Below are positions 51,724 through 59,631 of a DNA stretch of 64,000 nt, one piece after another. How positions within the stretch are numbered: position 1 is the first letter of the stretch; each line of letters begins with the position of its first letter. The translations under genes were made by a program, and so were the position numbers. The stretch covers positions 1 to 64,000 of the forward strand of contig NZ_JADMKB010000011.1 of NCBI RefSeq assembly GCF_018780075.1, given 5' to 3'. The notes under the pieces were generated by a model. The model saw only the letters and a list, made by a program, of their open reading frames with translations. It was not told the DNA's origin and searched no databases. This stretch comes from Hydrogenophaga sp. (GTDB taxonomy: Bacteria; Pseudomonadota; Gammaproteobacteria; Burkholderiales; Burkholderiaceae_C).

Positions 51724-52374
51724 TCAGTAGCTGACCGGCAGCGGGTCCAGCGAGCGCCAAATATACCAAGTGGCGACACTGCAGAACGGCGCCCAAGAAG
51801 CGGCCACTTCGCGAATCTCGCTGCGGCTCACGGGTTCGCCCGAGAAGTAGGCACGACTGATGCCGTTTTGCAGGCCGATGTCGTCCAGTGGCAGCACGTT
51901 GGGACGCATCAGGTGAAAAATCAGGAACATCTCGGCCGTCCAGCGGCCGATGCCGCGAATGGCCACCAGCTCGGTGATGATGGCCTCGTCGTCCATATCG
52001 GCCCAGGCTTTCACGTGCACCTGGTCGTTGGCAAAGTGCAACGCGAGATCCACCAGGTACTCGACCTTGCGCGCCGACAGGCCGGCTGCGCGCATGTCAT
52101 CCACCTTGAGTTTGAGCACTTGGGCGGGCACCAGTTTTTTCGGCAACAGGGCGAAGCGGTCCCAGACCGATTGCGCCGCTTTCACCGAGATCTGTTGCCC
52201 AACGATGCTGCGCGCGAGCGTCACGAAGGCATCGCCGCGCGACTGCAGGCTCACACCGGCGTGCGAAGGAATAAGCTTCTTCATGACCCGATCGCGTTTC
52301 ATCAGGTGGCGGCAGGCCTCCTGCCAGTACTCTGGCGCTTCCGGACCGACGTCGGGCAACACGGAAGAAGCCAT
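51724..52374 (-). CDS. DNA-3-methyladenine glycosylase II (AlkA-like)
   Basis: HhH-GPD superfamily DNA glycosylase of 216 residues that removes alkylated purines. The helix-hairpin-helix reads [17 protein letters not shown] near residues 140-156, and the catalytic aspartate follows in [14 protein letters not shown]. The AlkA N-terminal domain is absent, as in the shorter Mag-type enzymes. The ATG at 52374 overlaps the cysS stop (TGATG), so it is translationally coupled to cysS. Confidence 0.88.
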   Translation of the reverse strand: MASSVLPDVGPEAPEYWQEACRHLMKRDRVMKKLIPSHAGVSLQSRGDAFVTLARSIVGQQISVKAAQSVWDRFALLPKKLVPAQVLKLKVDDMRAAGLSARKVEYLVDLALHFANDQVHVKAWADMDDEAIITELVAIRGIGRWTAEMFLIFHLMRPNVLPLDDIGLQNGISRAYFSGEPVSRSEIREVAASWAPFCSVATWYIWRSLDPLPVSY

Positions 52375-53759
52375 CAACTGCGCTCCCAGGTGGTGCCCGT
52401 CGGGCCGTCTTTGAGCACCACGCCTTGTGCCAGCAGCTCCTGGCGAATTCGGTCGGCTTCTGCAAAGTTCTTCGCCGCCTTGGCAGCAGCGCGTTCGGCC
52501 ATCAGCGCCTGGATGCGGTCTTCGTCCAGCCCGTCGGAAGCACCTCCCGATTTCAGGTAAGTCTGCGGGTCCTGCTGCAACAGACCCAGCACACCGCCCA
52601 GCGCCTTGAGCAGACCTGCGAGCTGTGCGTCCTTGCTGCGGTTGACCTCGGTCGCCAGATCGAACAGCACCGCCACCGCCTCAGGCGTGCCAAAGTCCTC
52701 GTCCATGACGGCGCGAAAACGCGCGGCAAATGGTTCATCCCAATCGATCTGCGCAAGCGGGCCAGGCTGGGCTTGAGACAGCGCGGTGTAAAGGCGCTTG
52801 AGCGCACCCCGGGCGTCGTCGAGGTGCACATCGCTGTAGTTCAGCGCGCTGCGGTAGTGGGCGCGAAGAATGAAAAACCGCACCGTCTCGGCATCGTATT
52901 TTTCCAGCACTTCGCGGATGGTGAAAAAGTTGCCCAGGCTTTTGGACATCTTTTCGTTGTCCACCCGCACAAAGCCGTTGTGCATCCAGAAACGGGCCAG
53001 CGGCTGGCCGGTCGCGCCTTCCGACTGCGCGATCTCGTTCTCGTGGTGCGGAAACTGGAGATCGGCACCGCCGCCATGGATGTCAAAACTGTCGCCGAGC
53101 GTCGCGCTGCACATGGCGGAGCACTCGATGTGCCACCCCGGTCTGCCCGGCCCGAACGCGCTCGCCCAGCGTGCCTCGTCCGGTTCATCCGGCTTGGAGG
53201 ACTTCCACAACACAAAATCCAAAGGGTCGCTCTTGTCGCCGGCGACCGCCACACGTTCGCCCGCCCGCAGGTCATCGAGTGACTTGCCAGACAACTTGCC
53301 GTAGCCCTCGAACCTGCGAACGGCGTAGTTCACGTCGCCGTTCTCCGCCTGATAGGCCAGGCCTTTTGCCTTCAACCGCTCGATCAACGCGAGCATCTGC
53401 GGCACATATTCGGTGGCCCTCGGTTCGACGCTGGGGGGCTCGATCCCGAGCTGGGCGATGTCCTCGTGCATCGCAAGGGTCATCTCGTCGGTCAGCGCGC
53501 GCAGCGTGATGCCTCGCTCCACCGCCCGCCTGATGATCTTGTCGTCGATGTCGGTGATGTTGCGCACATAGGTCACACGGTAACCGCTGACCTTGAGCCA
53601 GCGCTGCACCACGTCAAACGCCATCATCATCCGGGCGTGGCCGATGTGGCACAGGTCGTAGATCGTCATGCCACACACATACATGCGGACGTGACCGGGT
53701 TCCAGGGGCGCAAAGGGCTCGATGCTGCGCGACAGGGTGTTGAAAATACGCAAAGTCAT
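52374..53759 (-). CDS. cysS: Cysteinyl-tRNA synthetase
   Basis: Class I aminoacyl-tRNA synthetase of 461 residues. It contains the zinc-site cysteine in [10 protein letters not shown], the HIGH motif in [23 protein letters not shown], and KMSKS in [12 protein letters not shown]. The DALR anticodon-binding region is C-terminal, ending near [27 protein letters not shown]. Start 53759 (MTLRIFNTL) is the family-standard position. It is the first gene of a minus-strand run with the glycosylase, accA and tilS genes. Confidence 0.97.
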   Translation of the reverse strand: MTLRIFNTLSRSIEPFAPLEPGHVRMYVCGMTIYDLCHIGHARMMMAFDVVQRWLKVSGYRVTYVRNITDIDDKIIRRAVERGITLRALTDEMTLAMHEDIAQLGIEPPSVEPRATEYVPQMLALIERLKAKGLAYQAENGDVNYAVRRFEGYGKLSGKSLDDLRAGERVAVAGDKSDPLDFVLWKSSKPDEPDEARWASAFGPGRPGWHIECSAMCSATLGDSFDIHGGGADLQFPHHENEIAQSEGATGQPLARFWMHNGFVRVDNEKMSKSLGNFFTIREVLEKYDAETVRFFILRAHYRSALNYSDVHLDDARGALKRLYTALSQAQPGPLAQIDWDEPFAARFRAVMDEDFGTPEAVAVLFDLATEVNRSKDAQLAGLLKALGGVLGLLQQDPQTYLKSGGASDGLDEDRIQALMAERAAAKAAKNFAEADRIRQELLAQGVVLKDGPTGTTWERS

Positions 53760-53964
53760 GAAGAAAACGTCACCAGAAACACGTTGAACCGACCACAACC
53801 GCGTGCAGCCGGTGGAGCGCTCAATAACCGCCCAAACGGGAAAATCTGGAGCAAAGGACCAAGGGAGAGAAAGGGGGTGCAGACGAGGCCGCCGCAGCGT
53901 TGGCGAACGGCCATTGGGCGAGGACCCTCAGATACAATGCGCCAGTATAGCCAGCCCAATGCGA

Positions 53965-53993
53965 TTCAACCGCTTCAGCTGGAGCGCTATAGT
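53965..53993 (+). promoter_or_regulatory. Possible sigma-70 promoter of the TPR/L,D-transpeptidase operon
   Basis: TTCAAC (53965-53970) and TATAGT (53988-53993) are separated by 17 bases, 57 bases before the start at 54050. The -10 is good and the -35 is weak. Confidence 0.45.
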
Positions 53994-54049
53994 CTTGGCA
54001 ACTGGCCCCATCGGGCCTTAGGTTTGCTGCTTTCGCCATCTGAGGTCCC

Positions 54050-55084
54050 ATGATCCACCCCATGAAAACACCCTCTGCCCTGACCTCCTCCGTCCGTGGC
54101 CTTGCCCACTCCCTGGTCGCGGCCCCACTGCGCTTGATGGCATTGTCCGTGGCGGTGTCCGCTGCCTTGGCCTCGTCCTTCGTCATGGCGCAGGCAGACG
54201 ACTATGCCGAGGTCAACCGCCTGATGCGTGCCGGGCAACTGACCGAAGCGCTCAGCAAGGTGGACCAGTACCTCGCGGGCAAGCCTCGTGATCCGCAGAT
54301 GCGCTTCATCAAGGGCGTGATCCAGACCGAGGGCGGCAAGCCCGCCGAGGCCATCGCCACCTTCTCCAAGCTCACGGAAGACTTCCCCGAGCTGCCCGAG
54401 CCCTACAACAACCTGGCTGTGCTCTACGCGGGTCAAAGTCAGTTCGACAAGGCCCGTGCAGCGCTGGAAATGGCCATCCGGACCAACCCCAGCTATGCCA
54501 CCGCCCATGAAAATCTGGGCGATGTGTACGCCAAGCTGGCCAGTCAGGCCTATAGCAAGGCGCTGCAACTCGACGCAGGAAACCCTGCGGTCGCGCCCAA
54601 GCTGAGTTTGATCCGCAACCTCTTTGCTGCCGACACCAAAGGGGTCAAGCCCTCTGCCGTTGTGGCAGCACCGGTGGCCGCAGCCGCCAAGCCGCCAGTG
54701 GCAGCGCCCGCTGCTGCAGCGCCCCCCACTCCCGCGGCTGGCAATGCCCAAGCCGATGTCGAAGCGGCTGTGCAGGCCTGGGCGAAGGCTTGGGCCAGCA
54801 AGAACATGACGGGTTACCTGGGGGCATACGCCGGCAACTTCACGCCGCCTGGCGGCCAGTCGCGCAGCGCTTGGGAAGCCGACCGAAAGGCGCGCATCAT
54901 GCCCCGCAACCGCATTGGCGTGGACGTGAGCGATGTCACGGTGTCGGTCACGGGTGACCGTGCCTCCGCCCGCTTCAAACAGGACTACACCTCCGATTCG
55001 CTGAGCGTGACCAGCCGCAAGACACTGGACATGGTCAAGAGTGGCAATCGCTGGCTGATCGTGCGCGAATCCACAGGCTCCTGA
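54050..55084 (+). CDS. TPR-repeat periplasmic protein with C-terminal SnoaL-like domain
   Basis: Exported protein of 344 residues. A signal sequence (LMALSVAVSAALASSFVMAQA) precedes tetratricopeptide repeats at about 50-170 (GQLTEALSKVDQYLAGKP, PEPYNNLAVLYAGQSQFDKA, ATAHENLGDVYAKLA). An Ala/Pro-rich linker of about 45 residues comes next, then a C-terminal NTF2/SnoaL-like domain from about 240 (DVEAAVQAWAKAWASKNMTGYLGAYAGNF). Start 54050 or the ATG at 54062 are both possible. It overlaps the L,D-transpeptidase gene, whose C-terminus carries a similar domain, so the two probably work together in the cell wall. Confidence 0.83.
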   Translation: MIHPMKTPSALTSSVRGLAHSLVAAPLRLMALSVAVSAALASSFVMAQADDYAEVNRLMRAGQLTEALSKVDQYLAGKPRDPQMRFIKGVIQTEGGKPAEAIATFSKLTEDFPELPEPYNNLAVLYAGQSQFDKARAALEMAIRTNPSYATAHENLGDVYAKLASQAYSKALQLDAGNPAVAPKLSLIRNLFAADTKGVKPSAVVAAPVAAAAKPPVAAPAAAAPPTPAAGNAQADVEAAVQAWAKAWASKNMTGYLGAYAGNFTPPGGQSRSAWEADRKARIMPRNRIGVDVSDVTVSVTGDRASARFKQDYTSDSLSVTSRKTLDMVKSGNRWLIVRESTGS

Positions 55085-56586
55085 TGGCCGGTCGGCGGTT
55101 TTTTCAGCGAGGGCACGCCAGCGTCCCAACCGCCTACCTGACCAATGGCCCCAGCGGCGTCCCGCGGTGGTTCATGGGCGCCGTGGCCTTGGGCGCCGCG
55201 GTTGCGGCTTGGCTCCTGTTTTCGGCCTTTGTGGCACGCGATGTGTCCACAAGCACGTCCCTGGACTTGCTGGAATTCCGCTCAGGTACGCTGTCCTCTT
55301 CCGCCACAGAGCCCCCCACTTTGCTGGACAGCACGCTGGCCAAGGTACAAAACGCGACGCAGTTCACCGACAACGAGCCTGTCATTTCAGGCCTTCAGGC
55401 CCAAAGTCTGTCAGATGAAGGTCTCGCCAAAGTCGCCCCGCTGCTGGGACAGGCTGAAGCGCGGCTGATCAATGTGTACCGGCTGATCAGCCAGGGGAAG
55501 CACCGGGAGGCGCTGGTCAAGACCGACCAGCTGGTGCGTGACCACCCCAATTTTCACCTCGCCCATCTGGTGCACGGCGACCTGTTGAGCCTGCAGATGC
55601 GCCCGGTTCGCCAACTTGGCGATGTGCCTGACACCAAAGCCCAGGCCGCAGCCCAGCAGCTGGCAGTGCTCCGCGAGGAGTCTCGCCGCCGGCTGAGCGC
55701 GCTCACCGAGCGCCCACCCGAAGGCAGCGTACCCACCCAGTTCCTCACACTTTCGTCGCAAAGCCGCCATGCCATTGCGGTGGACGCGTCGCGATCCAGG
55801 TTGTACCTGTTTGAAAACCAGACACCCTCGGCGTCTGGCAGCCGGATCGCGCCCCCGCCCAAGTTGAAGCTGCTGGGCGACTTCTACATTTCGGTGGGTC
55901 TGTCTGGCATTGAGAAGGCGGTGGAGGGTGACAAGCGCACGCCGCTGGGCGTGTACTACATCACCAGCAACCTCAACCCCGACAACCTGCCCGACCTGTA
56001 CGGGGTGGGCGCATTGCCCATCAACTACCCCAATCCACTCGACATGCAGCGCGGCAAGACCGGCAGCGGCATCTGGCTGCACGGAACTCCCAGGGAGCAA
56101 TTTGTGCGCGCACCCCAGGCTTCGGATGGCTGCGTGGTGCTGTCGAATCCGGATCTGGAGAAGCTGCTTTCGACCATTCAGATCCGAACCACCCCTGTGG
56201 TGATTGCGCCAGAACTGCAGTGGGTGCAACCTGAAGCGCTGGACACCGACCGGAAGCATTTCGAAGCCGCTCTTGAATCGTGGCGCACGGCGAAAAGCGG
56301 CGGGCAAATCGACCGCCTCAAGGATCTTTATTCAAGCCGCTTCCAGAACCCTGGCAAAGAACCCACCGAGTGGTGGACTCGCCTGGAGTCAGAGATGCGT
56401 GGCGCCAAAGGGCCACGCGAGCTGCAACTCAAGGACGTGTCCCTGCTGCGTTGGCAAGACAGTCAGGACACCATGGTGGTGACGTTCGGTGAGGTGGCAC
56501 AAGGCCAGAGCCGAGGCGTGACCCGTCGGCAATACTGGGCACGCGAAGACGGCCAGTGGAGAATTTTCTATGAAGGAACCCCTTGA
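55084..56586 (+). CDS. L,D-transpeptidase (YkuD family) with C-terminal SnoaL-like domain
   Basis: Inner-membrane-anchored peptidoglycan enzyme of 500 residues. One transmembrane helix (FMGAVALGAAVAAWLLFSAF) is near residues 30-50, followed by a TPR-like helical region. The YkuD domain at about 225-380 contains the catalytic motif WLHGTPREQF ... SDGCVVLSNPDL, whose cysteine attacks meso-DAP. A final domain from about 390 (FEAALESWRTAKSGGQIDRL) resembles the C-terminal domain of the upstream TPR protein. It would form 3-3 cross-links or attach proteins to the wall. It overlaps both neighbouring genes. Confidence 0.9.
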   Translation: MAGRRFFQRGHASVPTAYLTNGPSGVPRWFMGAVALGAAVAAWLLFSAFVARDVSTSTSLDLLEFRSGTLSSSATEPPTLLDSTLAKVQNATQFTDNEPVISGLQAQSLSDEGLAKVAPLLGQAEARLINVYRLISQGKHREALVKTDQLVRDHPNFHLAHLVHGDLLSLQMRPVRQLGDVPDTKAQAAAQQLAVLREESRRRLSALTERPPEGSVPTQFLTLSSQSRHAIAVDASRSRLYLFENQTPSASGSRIAPPPKLKLLGDFYISVGLSGIEKAVEGDKRTPLGVYYITSNLNPDNLPDLYGVGALPINYPNPLDMQRGKTGSGIWLHGTPREQFVRAPQASDGCVVLSNPDLEKLLSTIQIRTTPVVIAPELQWVQPEALDTDRKHFEAALESWRTAKSGGQIDRLKDLYSSRFQNPGKEPTEWWTRLESEMRGAKGPRELQLKDVSLLRWQDSQDTMVVTFGEVAQGQSRGVTRRQYWAREDGQWRIFYEGTP

Positions 56587-57311
56587 TGTCCCGTTCCCGC
56601 AATGCAACATCTGGCGCGCGCCGCCGCCTCCTGGTCGGCTCGGCCGTGGTGAGCGCGCTGCTGTCTTTGTCGGTTCATGCACAAAACCCGGCTTCGGCGC
56701 CTGCTCCAGCGACCTATCCCAAAGTGCGTCTGACCACCTCCATGGGCGACATCGTGATGGAGTTGTATCCCGATAAGGCGCCCAAAACCGTCGACAACTT
56801 CCTGCAGTACGTGCGAGACAAACACTACGACGGCACGGTCTTTCACCGCGTGATCAGCAACTTCATGGTCCAGGGCGGCGGATTCGACGGCAGCTACAAA
56901 CAAAAGCCCACCCGCGCTCCTGTGGCCCACGAAGGACAGGCCGCCATCGAACGCGGAGGCCCTCGCAATGTGATCGGCACCGTGGCCATGGCCCGCACCA
57001 ACGACCCAAACTCGGCCTCCTCGCAGTTCTTCATCAACGTGAAAGACAACGCCTTCCTGGACCCGACCCCCATCCCCCCTGGCGATCCGGTGCCCCGCTT
57101 CGAATACGGCGGCCGCGTGTATGAAAACACACCACGGGCCAACCTGCTGGGCGCGAGCCAGTTGTTCGGCTACACGGTGTTCGCCAAAGTGGTGAGCGGC
57201 ATGGACGTGGTCAACAAAATCAAGGAAGTGCCCACCGGTTCGGGCGGCCCCTTCCCCTCCGACGTCCCCAAAACACAAGTCACCATCCTCAAAGCCACTC
57301 TGGAGAAATGA
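56586..57311 (+). CDS. ppiA: Periplasmic cyclophilin-type peptidyl-prolyl isomerase
   Basis: Cyclophilin of 241 residues with a signal peptide ([19 protein letters not shown]) that directs it to the periplasm. The catalytic core includes [38 protein letters not shown] and [16 protein letters not shown]. An insert of about 20 residues after the FFINV strand ([20 protein letters not shown]) is longer than in PpiA of E. coli. Start 56586 overlaps the preceding stop. It is followed directly by a cytoplasmic paralogue. Confidence 0.92.
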   Translation: MSRSRNATSGARRRLLVGSAVVSALLSLSVHAQNPASAPAPATYPKVRLTTSMGDIVMELYPDKAPKTVDNFLQYVRDKHYDGTVFHRVISNFMVQGGGFDGSYKQKPTRAPVAHEGQAAIERGGPRNVIGTVAMARTNDPNSASSQFFINVKDNAFLDPTPIPPGDPVPRFEYGGRVYENTPRANLLGASQLFGYTVFAKVVSGMDVVNKIKEVPTGSGGPFPSDVPKTQVTILKATLEK

Positions 57312-57820
57312 ACATGGCCAACCCCCAAGTCGAACTGCACATCGCCAACTTTGGCGTCATCACACTCGAACTCGACGCTGACAAAGCGCCGCTGTCCACC
57401 GCCAACTTTCTGTCGTACGTGAACAAGGGTCACTACAACAACACGGTTTTCCACCGGGTCATCCCGGGCTTCATGGTTCAAGGCGGCGGGTTTGAACCCG
57501 GCATGAACCAGAAGCCGTCGGACGCCCCCATCAACAACGAAGCCAACAACGGTCTGCGCAACGACCTCTACACCGTCGCAATGGCCCGCACGAACGACCC
57601 CCACTCCGCCAGTGCGCAGTTCTTCATCAACGTGGCCAACAACGGCTTCCTGAACCACACCGCGCCCAGCGCACAGGGCTGGGGCTACGCCGTGTTCGGC
57701 AAGGTTGTGTCCGGTTCGGACATCGTGAAGAAGATCGAAGGCGTGGCCACGGGCCGCAAAGGCTTCCACGACGACGTGCCCAAGGACGATGTGATCATCG
57801 AAAAGGCCGTCGCGCTCTGA
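57308..57820 (+). CDS. ppiB: Cytoplasmic cyclophilin-type peptidyl-prolyl isomerase
   Basis: Cyclophilin of 170 residues lacking a signal peptide. It has [40 protein letters not shown] and [16 protein letters not shown], the full bacterial PpiB pattern. It overlaps the upstream ppiA-like gene by four bases (ATGA). This pair looks like a gene duplication with separate compartments. A terminator follows the stop. Confidence 0.95.
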   Translation: MNMANPQVELHIANFGVITLELDADKAPLSTANFLSYVNKGHYNNTVFHRVIPGFMVQGGGFEPGMNQKPSDAPINNEANNGLRNDLYTVAMARTNDPHSASAQFFINVANNGFLNHTAPSAQGWGYAVFGKVVSGSDIVKKIEGVATGRKGFHDDVPKDDVIIEKAVAL

Positions 57821-57827
57821 GCAGCAC

Positions 57828-57847
57828 GGGGGCTTCGGCCCCCTTTT
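57828..57847 (+). terminator. Rho-independent terminator after ppiB
   Basis: GGGGGC and GCCCCC close a TTCG tetraloop, followed by TTTT. It starts seven bases after the ppiB stop and ends just before the lpxH start, so lpxH may be partly separated from the operon. Confidence 0.75.
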
Positions 57848-57849
57848 CC

Positions 57850-58668
57850 ATGACCGATCCGCTCACCGACCGCTTCGCCGAATTGCGCGCTCCAGCGCAG
57901 TGGCAAGCGGTCGATTTCATTTCCGACCTGCACCTGCAGGCGTCCGACCCCGCCACCTTCGCTTGCTGGCGGCAGTTTCTGCAACGACCTCTCGTGGAGC
58001 GTGCCGACGCCCTGTTCATCCTGGGCGACCTGTTTGAAGTCTGGGTGGGAGACGATGCGCTGGATGCGTCTGCCGACAGGGCTGACCCCGCATTCTGGCG
58101 CCACTGCGCCGCCCTGCTTCAAGCCCACAGCCAGCACACCCCGGTGTATTTCATGGCCGGCAACCGCGATTTCCTGCTGGGGAAGGCGTGCCTGCGCGCA
58201 TGCGGCATGCAGGCGCTGGCCGACCCCACGGTACTGGACTTTCAAGGTCAGCGCTGGCTGCTCAGCCACGGCGATGCCCTGTGTCTGGACGACACCGACT
58301 ACATGCGATTTCGAGCGCAGGTGCGCACCCCCGAGTGGCAATCCGCTTTTCTCGCGCAGCCGCTGGCACAACGAGAAGCGGTGGCGCGTGGATTGCGCCA
58401 GCAAAGCGAGGCGCGCAAACGCAGCAACGCCCACGACCCCTCGTTGTGGGCCGATGTGGACGCCGAGGCCGCGCGCCAGTGGCTGCAGCGCGCTGGAGCG
58501 CCAACACTGATCCACGGCCACACCCACCGCCCTGCCAGCCACGATCTGGGCGACAGCCTGCAACGCGTGGTGCTCAGCGACTGGGACGCCGCGGCCCTGC
58601 CCCCACGAGGCGAAGTGCTCCGGCTCACCGCAGCGGGCGTGCAGCGCCTGCCATTGAAGACGGCCTGA
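57850..58668 (+). CDS. lpxH: UDP-2,3-diacylglucosamine diphosphatase
   Basis: LpxH of 272 residues, a calcineurin-like metallophosphoesterase that cleaves UDP-2,3-diacylglucosamine to lipid X in lipid A synthesis. The metal-binding motifs are in order: DFISDLHLQ, ILGDLFEVWVGDD, MAGNRDFLLG, LLSHGDALC and LIHGHTHRP. The sequence is slightly longer than E. coli LpxH (about 240 residues) because of an insertion near KRSNAHDPSLWADVD. It acts at the inner-membrane surface. Confidence 0.94.
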   Translation: MTDPLTDRFAELRAPAQWQAVDFISDLHLQASDPATFACWRQFLQRPLVERADALFILGDLFEVWVGDDALDASADRADPAFWRHCAALLQAHSQHTPVYFMAGNRDFLLGKACLRACGMQALADPTVLDFQGQRWLLSHGDALCLDDTDYMRFRAQVRTPEWQSAFLAQPLAQREAVARGLRQQSEARKRSNAHDPSLWADVDAEAARQWLQRAGAPTLIHGHTHRPASHDLGDSLQRVVLSDWDAAALPPRGEVLRLTAAGVQRLPLKTA

Positions 58669-58687
58669 GCGCCTCCATGTGCGAAAG

Positions 58688-59590
58688 ATGGTTCACACCC
58701 TGCTTCGCTCACTGCAGTCCTGGTTGCCCCGGGGCATCCGCCCCACCCCACCGATCGACGACCGGCTCTGGCTCCGAACTGTCGCAGCGCTGCCCTTTCT
58801 GACGGCACTTTCGTCAACGGAACAGGGACAGCTGCGCACCCTGTGCGGGCACTTTCTGCAAGAAAAAGAGTTTCATGGCGCGCACGGACTGAAGATCACC
58901 GATGCCATGGCCTTGGACATCGCCGCCCAAGCCTGCCTGCCCTTGCTGCAGATTGGCCTGCCTTCCGGGGAGTCAGTGCGAGACCCGCTGCAGGTCCTTG
59001 ACTGGTACAGCGATTTCGTCGGCATCGTCGTGCAACCCGGCGCCGCCGTGGCCCAGCGCGAAGTCACCGACGGGATGGGCGTGGTGCACCGTTACAGCGA
59101 AGTGCTGGCGGGTGAGGCGATGGACCGCGGCCCGGTCATGCTGAGCTGGCAGGAGGTGGCCCGAGCCGCCGAGCTCGCTCCAGCAGGCAAGAATGTCGTG
59201 ATCCATGAGTTCGTTCACAAACTCGATATGCATGGCATCCAGCGCGGAGACAGCCCGGACGGCGCTCCGCCCCTGCCCGTGCGCTTCCTGCGCAGGCCCA
59301 GCACCGCCGCTGCCCGCGAACACTGGCGCAGCGTCATGCAGGCGTCGTACTCACAGTTTCGCGAGGCCGTGGCCATGGCCGAACGCTTCGGCGGCGAGGC
59401 CCCTTGGCTGGACGACTACGCAGCCACCCATCCGGCCGAGTTCTTTGCCGTGACCAGCGAAGCCTATTTCGTCAGCCGTGAGCGCTTTGCGCAGGAATTT
59501 CCCGACCTGCTGCCACTCTACGACGGGTTCTTCAGAGCTGCCCGGAGCGAGCGAACCGGCTCCGCCGGGCCGCTCCCCTTGCCCCCTTGA
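58688..59590 (+). CDS. mtfA: MtfA-like zinc metallopeptidase
   Basis: M90-family peptidase of 300 residues. The zinc-binding HEFVHKLD motif (HExxH) is near residue 175, with the downstream glutamate in HPAEFFAVTSEAYF. MtfA in E. coli binds the Mlc repressor and has aminopeptidase activity. The start is uncertain: ATG 58688 (MVHTLLRSL) is used here, and a GTG at 58679 would add three residues. The last dozen codons are encoded by a dispersed repeat element, so the C-terminal tail is probably not conserved. Confidence 0.88.
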   Translation: MVHTLLRSLQSWLPRGIRPTPPIDDRLWLRTVAALPFLTALSSTEQGQLRTLCGHFLQEKEFHGAHGLKITDAMALDIAAQACLPLLQIGLPSGESVRDPLQVLDWYSDFVGIVVQPGAAVAQREVTDGMGVVHRYSEVLAGEAMDRGPVMLSWQEVARAAELAPAGKNVVIHEFVHKLDMHGIQRGDSPDGAPPLPVRFLRRPSTAAAREHWRSVMQASYSQFREAVAMAERFGGEAPWLDDYAATHPAEFFAVTSEAYFVSRERFAQEFPDLLPLYDGFFRAARSERTGSAGPLPLPP

Positions 59591-59596
59591 GAGAGG

Positions 59597-59631
59597 GCGC
59601 CACGCGCAGCGCCGTGGAGGCGCTATTTTTT
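59597..59631 (+). terminator. Rho-independent terminator after mtfA
   Basis: GCGCCACG pairs with CGTGGAGGCGC (one bulge), followed by TATTTTTT. The end of this hairpin overlaps the stop codon region of the convergent DUF349 gene. Confidence 0.6.
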
